This document shows, in pieces, positions 24,001-34,000 of a stretch of DNA of 64,000 bases (positions are counted from its first letter, which is position 1; the number at the start of each line of letters is the position of its first letter). The stretch is taken from contig CAJQUW010012480.1 of assembly GCA_907163375.1 (NCBI GenBank), positions 1 to 64,000 of the forward strand. Direction: 5' to 3'. The notes under the pieces were generated by a model, which was not told the DNA's origin, ran no database searches, and saw only the letters and a program-made list of their open reading frames with translations. Source of the DNA: Prostheceraeus crozeri (lineage: Eukaryota; Platyhelminthes; Polycladida; Euryleptidae). Made by a program: the position numbers and the translations under genes.

Positions 24001-27000
24001 TTGTGCCATTCGAAAGATGTTTTGCAAACTTATGTTTTTTGCTGATAAAACAAAATCTTCATTGCGTATTTCAGAGAAAGAATCGCTGCACGGAATCGCT
24101 GTCCTACAACAATCAAAACTGAAAATATGAATGGATTTAACCAAATCGATTCATCGAGTCCGTCCATAAAGTCATGTAACGGGCTGATGTGTTCAAGTTT
24201 TCTGTTATTAGATGGAGGCTGAAGACATGGTAAGTCATTTAATTTTTCATCAATGTCTGTTTCAACTGCGACACAGTCCATGATGCTGTCAATTTTAGAA
24301 CTCGCATCTAAGACTGCTGTTATTGTTACACAGACGTGAGCGGCGAACATTTTATGTTATCGAACTTGAATTGCTTCCAATAATTTATCAAAAATGTATC
24401 CCTGTAACATTCTAACAAAGTTTCATGGAAACGTTTTGAAACGTTTTTTTGAAACGTTCCGTTACGTAAACATAATGTGCAAGCGTTACGTATCGGAGAC
24501 GTTTCCTGAAACTTATATGGAACGTTTCCGAAACGTAACGTTACGTCACATTGCTGATGGGGAGTTAAATCAATCTAAAATCAAAATGAAAAGCGAAATT
24601 ATTACTCACTCATGCGTAGGAAGTAAAGATGACTATTTGAACAAAAATATTACAATACAAGAAATTGAGGAAGCAGTTCATTCTACCAAAAATTCAAAAT
24701 CTAGTGGTCCAGATCAAATTATATATGAGATATTCAAGAATAACCGAAATCAGTATCATGTATTAGAAGTTCTTTTCAATCAAATTTTGCGAGACACAAC
24801 TACTCCATGGGAAATTAGCTGGACAACTCCAATTTTCAAAAAAGGAAATAAAAATGAAACAAATTCCTATCGATATCTTAATTTATCGTCATGTGTTGAA
24901 AAGATTCTTACTAAAATATTAAACAATAGGCTAAATAAATGGATTGATAAATATAAATTAATACACGAATCTCAAACAGGATTTCGAAAAGAACACTGTA
25001 CCATAGATAATATTTGGATATTACGAGAAATTATACAAATTTATAAAAATGATAAGCAACCATTATACATCTGTTTCATTGCTTTGTCAAAGGCTTTTGA
25101 TTCGATACCAAAGTTCCATTTAATACATAAACTCAGAGCCATAATACCGAAGGGCGATTACCTCTCCCTAATAGAAAACATCATAAATAATATGAAATAC
25201 AAAATTCTATTTGATGGAAGGTAAAGTGAAATCTTCATGTTAGAAAATGGAATTCCACAGGGAGACAGTTTATCACCAATTTTATTTTGCCTTTATATAA
25301 ATGATCTGCTCTGCAAATTTGACAGAAATATGAATGATATCGATCCTGTAGAAATAATTGATTTAAAATTGGCTTCATTGATATATGCAAATGATATAGT
25401 TTTACTTAGCACTTCCCAAAACGGGATAATCAGACAGCTGGAATACATGCGAAATTTTTGTAATGAAAATGGTCTCAAAATAAATTATGATAAAACCAAA
25501 TTTATGATATTTAATGAAATAGAATCTTATAACGAATTGTTGTTAAAAGATGAAGACTCTACAGCATCAGTTGAAATAGTAGAAGAATATAAATATTTAG
25601 GTGTCTGGATCGCGAAAAGTGATAGAAAGCAAATAGAAGAAATTACAAAAAAAAGGGAAATCTTCATCATGTATAACAGCCAAAACTCTCAAAGAATTTT
25701 CAAGTGTAGACTCAAAGATATTAAATGAAGCGTTTGAAATGCTTACTTTGTCGAAAATGAAATATGGCTGTGAACTATACTTTGACAAAAATTTGAATGA
25801 TCTAAATAAAATAATAATGCAGTTTTATAAAAGATTTTATCATCATCTGCGGATCACTACACCGAATTATATTGTATTATTGGTGAATTCGGCATAAACC
25901 CATGGAATTCCATTGCTATAAATCGGCCTTAAATTATTACATTAAACTGAATAACGAAAATGATGAAAAGCTAACCACCAGATTTTTTAAGTTAATAAAC
26001 AGCAACTTGAATTTGAAATCATTCCACAACACTTGGTGTGATAGAATAATGAAATTGATGCGAAAGATTCAATTATTGCAACTCAAGGAATGTGATTCCT
26101 TTGATAAAAAACAAAAAATGTCATCAACAAAGTTTTATTGGAATATTTCAGAAAAGAATGGATAAATAGTGCAAAAAATAGTAACAAGGGATTAAGATAT
26201 TTGTAATTATGTAGATTTCATTGCGAAGTGAAACAATATTTATGTTTAATTGGTGATAAAATCAAATTTGATAATATACTTAAGTTACGTACAGCCAATC
26301 ATACTCTCGCAGCAGAAACTGGCACGTATGAAAATCGAAGCACTCATAATGATTTTGCTTGTAAATTTTGTGAAACAGAAGACATTTTTCATTTCATATC
26401 AATCTGTCCTCAATACAGAGCTGAAAGACTTGCACTGATTCCATTCTTAATAGATTGTGAGCGATCAGATTTCTATGAAACCATGAATGTTTTAAAGGCA
26501 GGACAAGCTTGTGCAATTGATGAATATATTGACAATGTGATGTACATCGGGAACAACATACAGCGCTAGGTTCCACATTTCAAGCTATTGATCTGCTGCT
26601 ACGTTGAATTTATCTATGTTGATCAAATATAGGTTTTCCTACACGACAACGGCAACTACCGAATCAAGAGCGGCACTTTAATTTCTAAAACGTTAAGAGA
26701 TAAAATATTACGTCATTTCACAATTGAGAGCGACAACAATAAATAAACTGCAGCAAAATAGTTCAATTGTGTCTCTATCAGATTAGTGAGCGGTATTTCA
26801 CGTGAAGAATAAATGATATCTAATCGGTTTGATCCAAAGCCCTATATAGATGTCTTCACATCTGCTAAATTAACTTATCAATATGGAGCGCCAGCGGATA
26901 CCTTCTGATGTTAAACGCAGAATCATTATGGCTCACGAAGCCGGAGATGATTATATTGAAGCCGCTCGAGTTCTCGGTGTAAAACGGGGTACTGCGTATT

Positions 27001-28322
27001 CAATAGTACATCGTTATATACTTGACGGAGTCATTGAGCGTCCCAGAGGAGGAAGACGACACCAAAAGATGGACGAAGATATGGCAAATACTGTGGTAGA
27101 GATTGTTGAATCTCAACCGGAATTCACGTTAGCCCAAATCAAAGCTGATCTACAAGCGCGGATGCTGGACAAGCCATCTGTCTCAATTCAAACTATCAGC
27201 ACATGTCTGAGAAATCGTCTTATCATCTTAAAGAAAATGGAGACTGTTCAAGTCAACCGCAATAGCCATGACGTCAAAGTGGAAAGGGCCGAGTATGCGA
27301 ACTGGTATCTGCACACGATCAACGCAAACCATCCGCCAACATTTATTTTTGTGGACGAATCCGGCTTTAATTTATGGATCAGTCGCACACGAGGTCGTGC
27401 CAGACGGGGAGAGCGAGCTGTCAGGATTGTTCATGGACAGCGCGGGCGGAATTTTACTCATCTTGGCGGTCTCTAATGAAGGTGTCGTCCATCATGAATT
27501 CTACGAAGGCGGAACCTCCTGTGAGATTTAACTCCTGGCTGGAAGAAGCGTCCGTTGCGGCTGGGGCTGGACCTCGTGTATTCGTCATGGATAATGCTCC
27601 GTGCCACAATAGAGCCCGTGAAGTCAGTTTGCGAGAGGGACACTCTATTAGGTACTTACCGCCCTACTCTCCATTTCTCAATATCGCAGAGAATGCGTTT
27701 TCCATGTGGAAAGCAGCTTTCAAGAGAGAAGTAGCTGAGATTCGTGAGCAGTTACACAACTACACTGGACAACAGCGGAATTTGACCTTACTGCAACTCG
27801 CCTCCCAAAACATGATTGCAAGCCACACTGCAAATAAAATGGGAAGGTCCTCCAGACGTGTGGGCAGATTGATGCCTAGACTAATTAATCGCAAGGATGT
27901 CTTACAAAACCATCAAATGAATATTACGGTACTTGTTTTGTTTCATAATGGAATAAAATTTCAAGATTATCAAAACTTTTTCGTATTGACTTACCTTTTC
28001 GTAAAAAAAGTTCGTAAAAAGAGAGAGGGAGATAAGAGTATTTGAGAGATCGTATGGGCTGTACGTCATTCTGTGAAATTCTCATTTCCGCTCGATCCGA
28101 CTGCCGCACTATGTTATTAACTGCTACAAGTAAATCCGACGAAATTAAGAACAGTCATCAACAAACCCACCTCAATAGGATAAGATTTCCCGTTTATTGT
28201 ATGTTCTGATCCTTTGTTATTGGTAGATCCCCAATGAAAATGCATTTGAAAGATTCTGAATGTGTATTGAGGGAAGTCATTGAATGTTGTTGTCCATTTC
28301 GAAGTCTCAAATGATATTTGAA
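14875..28322 (-). CDS. Alpha-carbonic anhydrase gene, partial, three exons seen
   Basis: Alpha-carbonic anhydrase reversibly hydrates CO2 to bicarbonate at a zinc centre. Three minus-strand exons fit in order and phase: 28322-28171, 15721 to about 15547, and 15038-14875. Together they show zinc ligands HFH (HFHWGS) and the third His in IEVHFVMWN across an exon junction. They also show Glu in GSEHT, Val in GLAVLAV and the SLTTPPC substrate loop, so the active site looks complete. The usual HWN after the third ligand is MWN here. N-terminal exon(s) and the last exon are not found. The intron between the first two exons is about 12.4 kb and full of transposons. Confidence 0.88.
15547..15721 (-). 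CDS. Carbonic anhydrase exon with third zinc ligand
   Basis: Acceptor ATTTTTCAG precedes 15721. The exon begins VHFVMWNTYFYQTLADAV, then GLAVLAVLYKVNNEEKFRNP and LERISTKLSDP. The His at residue 2 is the third zinc ligand and the first V of GLAVLAV fits the substrate pocket. The 3' boundary is uncertain. A GT at 15546 gives the phase needed by the next exon, but the donor is weak. Confidence 0.85.
15885..16270 (+). repeat. Dispersed repeat copy 1 (three copies in window)
   Basis: Blocks such as CGAAAATGAGACTTTCACA, TACGAATCTTCGCG and TCTCTGATTAAATGATAAGT are matched in order at 32200-32480. Part also matches inverted at 28025-28110. No coding frame is shared, and the ends are not clearly defined. 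Probably a SINE- or MITE-like family. Confidence 0.6.
16592..17227 (+). CDS. LINE A ORF1, PHD finger plus coiled coil
   Basis: A 211-residue frame. After a Pro/Ser/Thr-rich start it has a PHD-type zinc finger (residues about 35-90): CGKCAKPTPADFALLCKKC, HYDC and CTEC. Then follows a long charged coiled coil (about 100-205), rich in E, K and N. PHD-bearing ORF1 proteins are known in CR1-like LINEs; the role is RNA binding and assembly of the RNP. Its TGA overlaps the ATG of the next frame (ATGA at 17224), so it is either a separate cistron or a split ORF1. Confidence 0.75.
   Translation: MHAATTPVTTPVTVQPSQSPSPSPVSQFSKSETLCGKCAKPTPADFALLCKKCEKSWHYDCSGLPPYEVVKYFKENLYHRKFTCTECVERMHVNELVTVKAQMKTYSGNSLLLENYMRRLQIKEKEMDELMGTMRQGIEEKNNLKEKGGQLKEDIRSVDRRNEELTNTITAYEDQLSEYEREKIKQNTNQGSNNDKILRLLEKQKKKQRVI
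17224..17667 (+). CDS. LINE A ORF1 distal part, CCHC zinc knuckle
   Basis: A 147-residue frame with one CCHC knuckle, CYSCGRIGHISRNC (about residues 57-70). It is followed by a Q/P/N/Y-rich low-complexity tail. Zinc knuckles bind the element RNA. The frame starts inside the stop of the PHD frame and ends a few bases into the endonuclease frame, so the three LINE A frames form a tight chain. Confidence 0.7.
   Translation: MTVLKHLIDDVRMTIVEKPHQREQLQQPYQQLPPAGIPRNFNYQQRRPLPKCYSCGRIGHISRNCYSTRPPRQRWMGNYRNNYRGQIGRPRQHQFHPQHQLYYQHPIPNQFQQPYRQQQFTTMNNQPIPQPGMMYPTSNFQPLQPFV
17660..18319 (+). pseudogene. LINE A ORF2 start: AP-endonuclease domain (interrupted)
   Basis: Starts KIYYTNINGLN and has ICFTETHLNENTST, an APE-type catalytic Glu region, and IIILRDLNSRIG, the D.N box. 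The frame continues to LIVAN and then runs into copied and foldback sequence. The rest of the domain resumes at about 22677 with GRYEEGRHTYC and SVIDYLIIS. Cleavage of target DNA is its normal role; this copy is interrupted and cannot work as it stands. Confidence 0.75.
17831..19034. repeat. Near-perfect foldback of LINE A sequence
   Basis: Arms 17831-18416 and 18454-19034 are reverse complements over about 585 bp. The spacer is about 37 bp. I saw only a handful of differences, one being GCCGAC versus GCCAAC. Inside the left arm, 18320-18440 is itself a direct copy of the ORF1/ORF2 junction (about 17573-17691), placed at the point where LINE A is interrupted. LINE B begins where the right arm ends. 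Confidence 0.9.
19570..19648 (+). ncRNA. tRNA-like sequence in LINE B leader
   Basis: It has an A-box-like TGGTGTAGGGGATA and a B-box-like GTTCGATTCC. Partly complementary ends (GATGTGC and GCAACATC) and a T8 run directly follow. The internal palindrome TTCCTTCCGGAAGGAA sits where the anticodon and variable arms would be. A proper T-stem does not form, so this is not a functional tRNA. It could be a Pol III-type promoter relic or a SINE piece in the leader. Confidence 0.35.
19721..22567 (+). pseudogene. LINE B ORF2: AP endonuclease and reverse transcriptase
   Basis: The endonuclease part (19721-20476) has IPSLLLANVRSINNKFDE, TFTESWLDD and VIICGDFND. A single TGA at 20474-20476 follows; the same frame is then open to 22567. 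The RT part has KKSCGPDGIP, DFRPISLLPILSKILEK, STDFSKAFDKLPHQ, VPQGSVIGPLLF and KYADDLSLL (an intact YADD box), then a C-terminal region without an obvious zinc knuckle. ORF2 cuts target DNA and copies the element RNA there. Apart from the one stop it looks complete. Confidence 0.85.
22677..23430 (+). pseudogene. LINE A ORF2 continuation: end of endonuclease and linker
   Basis: Begins GRYEEGRHTYCKIQNEKNHK, SVIDYLIIS and TDHRSLKIEL (the final H of APE domains). An N/K-rich linker with KKYWELINKNKPNKSKK follows, the usual W box before RT. It ends near 23430 at the TIR element, after KDKDKQSPTT. Confidence 0.75.
23433..24555. mobile_element. Non-autonomous TIR element inside LINE A, about 1.1 kb
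   Basis: Left end CAACATTGAAACGTTTCCG and right end (reverse) CAGCAATGTGACGTAACG share a CA..ATTG start and repeated AACGTTTC/ACGTTACG words. The right end is packed with GAAACGTTCCGTTACG repeats. Outside the ends, CCCCTA and ATGGGG make the symmetry extend further. No transposase is seen; a minus frame (24030-24350) has no motif. Classification is unclear and the TSD is uncertain. Confidence 0.6.
24556..25728 (+). pseudogene. LINE A reverse transcriptase
   Basis: Two in-phase stretches (24556-25223 and 25237-25728) are separated by one stop. Motifs in order: KNSKSSGPDQI, TPIFKKGNKNETNSYRYLNL, QTGFRKEHCTIDNIW, ALSKAFDSIPK, NGIPQGDSLSPILFCLYIND, YANDIVLLST (Asn replaces the first catalytic Asp of YADD), NGLKINYDKTKFM and YKYLGVWI. 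The Asn would inactivate this copy. Confidence 0.85.
25902..26569 (+). pseudogene. LINE A C-terminal region with Cys-rich tail
   Basis: Two frames (25902-26165 and 26228-26569) end with DFACKFCETEDIFHFISICP, a C..C...E...H....C zinc-knuckle-like tail common at the end of LINE ORF2. It is split from the RT by stops. 26570-26880, between this and the next transposase, is AT-rich and shows nothing. Confidence 0.65.
26883..28045 (+). pseudogene. IS630/Tc1-mariner-type transposase, frame-broken
   Basis: The N-terminal helix-turn-helix region (26883 onward) has RRIIMAHEAGDDYIEAARVL and RGTAYSIVHRY. The first catalytic Asp is in FIFVDESGFNLW (about 27345), the second in VFVMDNAPCHN (27580), and the Glu in PPYSPFLNIAENAFSMWKAA (27661-27720). 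I count 32 residues between the second Asp and the Glu, shorter than the 34 of Tc1 and mariner. The frame changes twice, near 27455-27475 and near 27515-27530, so the gene is dead. TIRs were not located. It lies in the carbonic anhydrase intron. Confidence 0.85.
28025..28110 (-). repeat. Dispersed repeat copy 2 (short)
   Basis: On the minus strand, CGGAAATGAGAATTTCACAG and AATGACGTACAGCCCAT match the copy at 15885 block for block. Only about 85 bp are recognisable. Confidence 0.55.
28171..28322 (-). CDS. Carbonic anhydrase exon with HFHWG catalytic motif
   Basis: Acceptor TTTTCCAG precedes 28322 and donor GTGGGT follows 28171. The 152-bp exon enters at phase 1 and leaves at phase 0. It reads QISFETSKW, then FQMHFHWGSTNNKGSEHTIN and GKSYPIE. 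It carries the first two zinc His residues (HFH) and the Glu of SEHT that hydrogen-bonds the catalytic Thr. It splices in phase to the exon at 15721. Confidence 0.92.
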
Positions 28323-28454
28323 CTGGAAAACAAATGCACAGATATGTGAGTAGGAAATTTGTTTATCCGTTCATATCGAAAGAAAAATATATACTATATG
28401 TATCTCTCGTTGTCCTGTCGGAAAGTTTTTCATTAAATAATTTTCTACGAGGTA

Positions 28455-28560
28455 GGAAAATGTTGCTCCTTTAATTTCAAGACAATTCTCAATTTTGTGG
28501 CGATAATACAAAAAACGGATAGGATTATATACAATGTTGGACATGAAATTGTCGCCACTG
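28455..28560 (-). CDS. Possible upstream carbonic anhydrase exon
   Basis: The minus frame here reads YNPIRFLYYRHKIENCLEIK and GATFSYLV. It resembles the family segment between the SPI.I motif and the Q(I/V).F strand (L.PL.F.Y....I.N.G..F.V). It lies about 130 bp upstream of the HFHWG exon, in the right order. Exact boundaries are unclear; a GT after CTACCTC could be the donor. Confidence 0.45.
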
Positions 28561-28965
28561 ATGATGGATACCACGGTATTTGAAGCCGGCAATAAATCGT
28601 GCTCGTGCAAAAACATTACGGCTTGTATCTTGTATTAATGTGAATCCTCAGTGTTTCTGTGAAAACTCTTCACTGAAAAAGTGGGATTATCTTCTGAAAG
28701 CCAGTATAATGGCATATGCATTTAATCATCCATGTAACGAATATGCAAGTAAGTAAGTAAAATTATAAAAACAATAAAGCAAGTAAAATTGATACCGTTG
28801 CTTGATATACATGATCAAAACATAAAACTTCAGCAACTTTAAACACATTCTAGTAAAAATGGTACGAAACGCTGCTGAATATCTTGCATCGAACTGGTCG
28901 GAGCCACTACCGAATATCCTTCATCGAAGTGGTCTTAGACACTGCCTCAGGCTTAGATGCTTTTC

Positions 28966-31030
28966 TCAGGGGTGGTAATTACCAGTGGTAAAAACGGTAA
29001 ATACCGTCCCGGTGAAAACTATTAAAATGGGAAAAACTACTAAAATAACGACAACAGATAATAAGACTACCACAAAATGACTAGTTTCATCAAGTTTGAG
29101 GCAATCACATGCACACCAGACACACAAGGCTGATGAAATCATATGTATTTGCAGTAAAGATGAGCAATCCTACCGGAAACCGGACCCGAACCCGACCCGA
29201 AAGTACGGATTCGGGTCGACTTCGGGTAATACAATTTTGGCGTCGGTTAGGTTGGATTATCGCTTTAATCATAAACCCGAGAAAACCCGAACTCGGTTTT
29301 TTCGGGTTTCAGCACACACAATTTAGAAATCTCTCAGAATTTATTCGCATTTTTTCACTGAAAGGTTGATAGAATAACATTATTGCATGTAGTGCAATGG
29401 TCTGGGCAATTGATTTGATCAATACTTTTGCTTTTTTGCAATGTTCTGATTTAGTAACAAGGGAATTATTATTTCTTGTAATATATTTACATTTAGATTT
29501 CTTTTGTGTATTTTTCTATCGAGGCTGTTCCACAAATATGATAAAGCGACTTTGATACAGCTTCGTAGGTTGCACTCTCATTTGATTTTAAAAACATCAA
29601 AATTTCATTTCAATTTGAATGATCGACGACTGAGAACTTTCTGCGGTAGGTAATGACATCAGCGTCAAGGGACAAATTTGAACGCTGATGAACGGAAAAA
29701 TCTGTAGAAGTACTTGGATGGATGGTCAAGCTACTTGTTTCAGTAATCCATGCCTTTTCACGTTCTGACATTAATTAATTAGGTACATAGAAAAACTCAC
29801 ACACCAGTGTTAAAGAGGAGCAGGCATTCCATTAAATGTTCTCGATGCTGCTGTGAAATGTCAGCCATGAAATTTAGTCTATGTCAATGTATGGCAGGCC
29901 TATTATGCTGATAAATACCAGGATTGTAGACAATTATGGTTTTGCATTTGTTTACTTTCCTGATGTAAATTACTAATCTAATAAAATGAACCGTGTAAAC
30001 TTAATTTAATATCGAAATGAAATTAATGTGATATTTCACAGTTATGATAAAGCTGTGAACATACCTCTACAGTATATGTACGTAGTTAATACAACAGAAA
30101 ATAACTAAATTGTCTAATAGCTACAATCTTGAATGTGGTGTGCCTGTTTACTATTTCATAGATATTTATAATAATTTCATTGAATATGTACGAATGCATT
30201 TGGAATAGTTCTCATATTTTTACTGTTTTAATAATGATAAGTGGTATATTTGTATAGCGCTCTCCTCAAAGGGCTGAGAGCGTAGCAAATCAAGGTAAAA
30301 TTATACAAAGCAAATGTGATCGAGCTTTGTCATCATTGATGTTCTATTCAATTCTGTCCTCAAAAAAGATATTCGAAACGTCGGATAACCCTAGTGGTTT
30401 TTATTTTCCTGGTTAAAGCGATTACGCAATTCATTTTACAAAAGCACACAAAATCCATTTTCTATTCAATTGGTCAGTACAGCGCTTAACCTAGAAGAGA
30501 GAACAATTAAATCTAACTGATGGGCCTTCCTGAAGACTATCTACGGTGTTTAAGTAGATAGATTTGAACTATGAATGAAGCCTTTATACAGCTCTAAAAT
30601 TACATGAATTCTTCTAATACGATGACTTTGAAGTCATACGAGTATTAACATAATATCATGAATGGTTTTCGGATTTAATTTGGTGCGGTCCGGCGGGGTT
30701 GGGCTCGGGTTGACTTTAAGTCCGAGTCGGGCTTCAAAGTTCATGAAACACGACCGACGCTCATCTATAATCCACAGTCAATCCCTGACAACCATAGACA
30801 AAAGCAGGCAGGATAGGTTAGGATGCGATGTCTCAGTTATATGATTCGACAGCCAGTATAGAGATGCGAACCCGTACCATGTGAATAAATCGATGAATAT
30901 TGATGACAATACAAGTTTTCTACTTACCCTATATATTTCAATTATCACCCATTTTCCCGGTTATTACTAGATTTTCCTGGTTTTACCAGTTTTTACCATC
31001 TTCCCTGGGAAAAACTAGTTTCCCCACCTA
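28966..31030. mobile_element. Nested degenerate TIR elements, non-autonomous
   Basis: Outer ends share GGTGG and TGGTAAAAACGGTAAA-type blocks in inverted order (28966 onward; reverse of about 30960-31030). Inside, 29157-29320 and 30660-30770 form a second inverted pair, starting AGATGAGC and rich in CCCGAACCCGACCCG. Another TAGAGATGCGAACCCGTACC terminus is at 30850. No transposase frames. Consistent with old hAT-like non-coding elements nested in each other. Confidence 0.5.
30237..30300. repeat. Short TATA..AGCGCTCT hairpin repeat
   Basis: TATTTGTATAGCGCTCTCC pairs with GGGCTGAGAGCGTAGCAAAT around a short loop. It resembles the short AGCGC hairpin repeat common in marine invertebrate genomes. 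No coding role is visible. Confidence 0.4.
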
Positions 31031-34000
31031 ATTGCCAACCTTGTGCCTAATATCTTGCGTCGAACTGATCCAAACCACTGCCCAATATCCTGCATCAAGC
31101 AACAGCTGAGGATTGCCTACATTTGCAATCAGTCATTTTAATCTTTAGGTGAATTGTATTTTCTGCAGGGCGCGCTAGGTATCGGTGTTACGCCTCAGTA
31201 GATTTTGACTGTTGCAGTTAAGTTGCAATATTGGCATTTTTATGAAGCAGTGAAGCAATTACGAAACTAATTGATGATCGTATCTACAACAATAAGACAT
31301 GAAGTCTTTCCATTACGGTCACTATCAATCAAAATATCACTAATGCGAGACAAGCAAAGACAAATATGATAGATGACCGGATTACCGTTGTGTCAAATGT
31401 GGCTGTAATTATAGACCACGAACATCATATAAGAACGCTTTACAAGTAAAAAAAAACGTTTTTTTTATTTGACGATGTATTGTTGAGCCTGCAAGTTACG
31501 AAGACTAACAATACAGAATAATAATGAAGAAAAAAAATAAAGCCTCCTGGAAATGCCAAAGACAATTGGTTCAAAATCGTCTGAACTATTAGCAGAACTA
31601 TAACAGAACTATAGCAGAACTATACGTACCGGATAACCTACAGACGTAATGCTGGATTGGAGCATTTTATGGGCATTCCAATATTTAACTAATAAGGGCA
31701 CGTGAAAAGACATTGAAAAGTCGACGTAATATGCTTGGTTACGCTATGATATGGCAATGTTATGAAAGTGAAGCTTCATATTTCCTTTCAGAGCTTTCAG
31801 TCTCAATTGATTTTCGATAGATTCAAGCCTGAATCAGAAAGGAACTTACAGAGACCATTGTCATTTATATTCAGGGCCTTATTCTGGCACATGTGATGGA
31901 ATACAGAAACAGAAATATATTTCTGTGTTTTGACCGCTACCATTCATGCAGTAAATTTTGTTCGACCTTTCGTTCACTTCGTCAAAAGCTTCGAAAAAAA
32001 GTAATGAACACTGATTTTCTCCTTTCTGAGGAAGTTTGCATTCTTCGATAAGTGCGTCTATGTGGTAAAAATAACAATCACTGCGCTCATTATTGGGTCA
32101 ACACAAACTCCAAGATTGGGATGAAATCGGAATTCTTTTTTTTAATGTGAGAGACAACTACATGAACTCTGAATCGTGGCCAGATCGGCCGCTAACGAGT
32201 ATCTGTAAGGAACGTCGTCGAAAATGGTACTTTCACAGAAATATGTTTAGTCAGTGACTCTTACGAATCTGCGAATCTGTAGAGTTACATCCCGTACTTC
32301 CTCCTGTCAGACAAGATCAAAAGAAAACTACTTGCTAACCCAATCGGAAGCCGATTGAATTCTACGGTGAAAACTGAGAATTTCATAATTTCTCTGATTA
32401 GATGATAAGTACTCAGTCTGGAGATTCGGATGGAAATATCTTCAAGTCATTTCCTATGATCTCTTCTATGTCTTATTATCATATATATTTCTGAAGTGTG
32501 ATGTACGTGAGAATGTGGTTTAATGTATGGGCAACATGCTGTGTTTGTCGAAATTAAGAGACTTGCTTTTATTAAATGCTTTTAACTTCATATGCATAAG
32601 TAAATGAATATGATGGGAGATTACTTGAAGACATCCCATGCCAAAATTTATGGCTCCAGATTTAGCATTTTTCACTCACTCAGAGAAAATATTTTTGCTA
32701 GAAACTTCAGTGTACAATATAATGTTGTTGCTTCAGCTACGAGAAAATTTCATCATGATTTTACTGGAAAAGTTACAAACCTCATCTGGAAATCAAGCAG
32801 ATGATCTGTTTACACCAGGCAGATTATTGAAGAAGTTACACAACAATTAAAAAGATGGAACCGATTGGGAGACCATAGGTATTCAATGGTCGGAGAACTG
32901 AGCAAGTAATATAGAGGGAACAAGTCATAATGCACCTAAAATATCCTCATGGTTAAATATATAGCTGCTACCAATATTCATAAGAATTAGCTGCCACTGA
33001 ATACTCAAGAGGAGAGAGGGAGGCATTGGTTGCAGAGTGAATAGATCAAATCTGATCGCAAGTATAATCGCCACATAAGCGTTGTGGATGCCTTCGACCA
33101 GACTACTTCAACTTATGGACTATTCAGTCGCCCACAAAAGTGCTAATGGTGCTTTCAATCGTCAATGCTTGGATTTTTTTTTCAAGATGAAAATATATTT
33201 TCTAAGCACTCCTCTTTTGTATTAAGCTTCTACGATTTCGTTTGTGACTCCTCGTCTCCGCCTAGGAGAATGCATGGCTTTTGATATTCGTAGATTGTGA
33301 AAATTTATCTCCCGAAATCATATGCATATTTCACTCGTATCATTAGCTAGAAGGTAATCTTTCAAAATGCATAGATTCAGCATAGATTCACGAAATCCTG
33401 GATTGGCGAGATCGGGTTATGATCAATGATATTTACTTTGACGTTATCGGTTTTGTCATGTGCGTTCTTTTAGTTTTTATGAAATTCGGCTTTTGGTCAT
33501 GTTTACTTTGATTAGAACATGTCGCGAAGGGTGTCAAGTCATTTCGACCCCCTGACATTTCTGATGGTCTGACATGGTCTGATAGAACAACCAATAGAAT
33601 TTCTGACAATTTATTTCATGCTATTTTCTATACCATGCTTGCATGGAAACAAGACTTGCTGTCTTTGATGGTACAGAACTTGAAAGTATGTATATTGAAG
33701 TTGTCTTCTTTATTGAAATGATTTCTCAGCTCTACCACGGACTGGAATTACTATTAACCGATTGACATTCGTCTTTTGTGACATAAGGTTTTGATACTTT
33801 GAAACATTCAAACAAATTTCGTAAACTTTGCGCAGTAGATAGATGATCTAACCACATTATCAATATTCGGGACTTCAAGAGCTATAACATGTGATATGGG
33901 GTTTCATATTCATGATTCTCTTTTATACATTCACATTTTTTAATCTGAAGTGATAAGCCGGTAATATGATAATTCTATTCAAGGTAGTCAGCTAGTAACT

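Larger units (their letters stand above)
16560..26576 (+). mobile_element. LINE A: AT-rich non-LTR element, split by nested insertions
   Basis: One element is spread over 10 kb: ORF1 (16592-17667), endonuclease (17660 to about 18319), remainder of endonuclease and linker (about 22677-23430), RT (24556-25728) and Cys-rich tail (25902-26569). It is interrupted by a foldback plus LINE B (18320-22676) and a TIR element (about 23433-24555). The flanking protein sequence resumes across each insertion, for example ...DNSLIVAN before and GRYEEGRHTYC after. The RT box is YANDIVLL rather than YADD. The clade resembles CR1/Jockey-type LINEs. It sits in the carbonic anhydrase intron, antisense to the gene. 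Confidence 0.85.

Noticed and set aside
24030-24350. Gene within the TIR element
   Set aside because: No recognisable motif; lies in non-conserved interior sequence.
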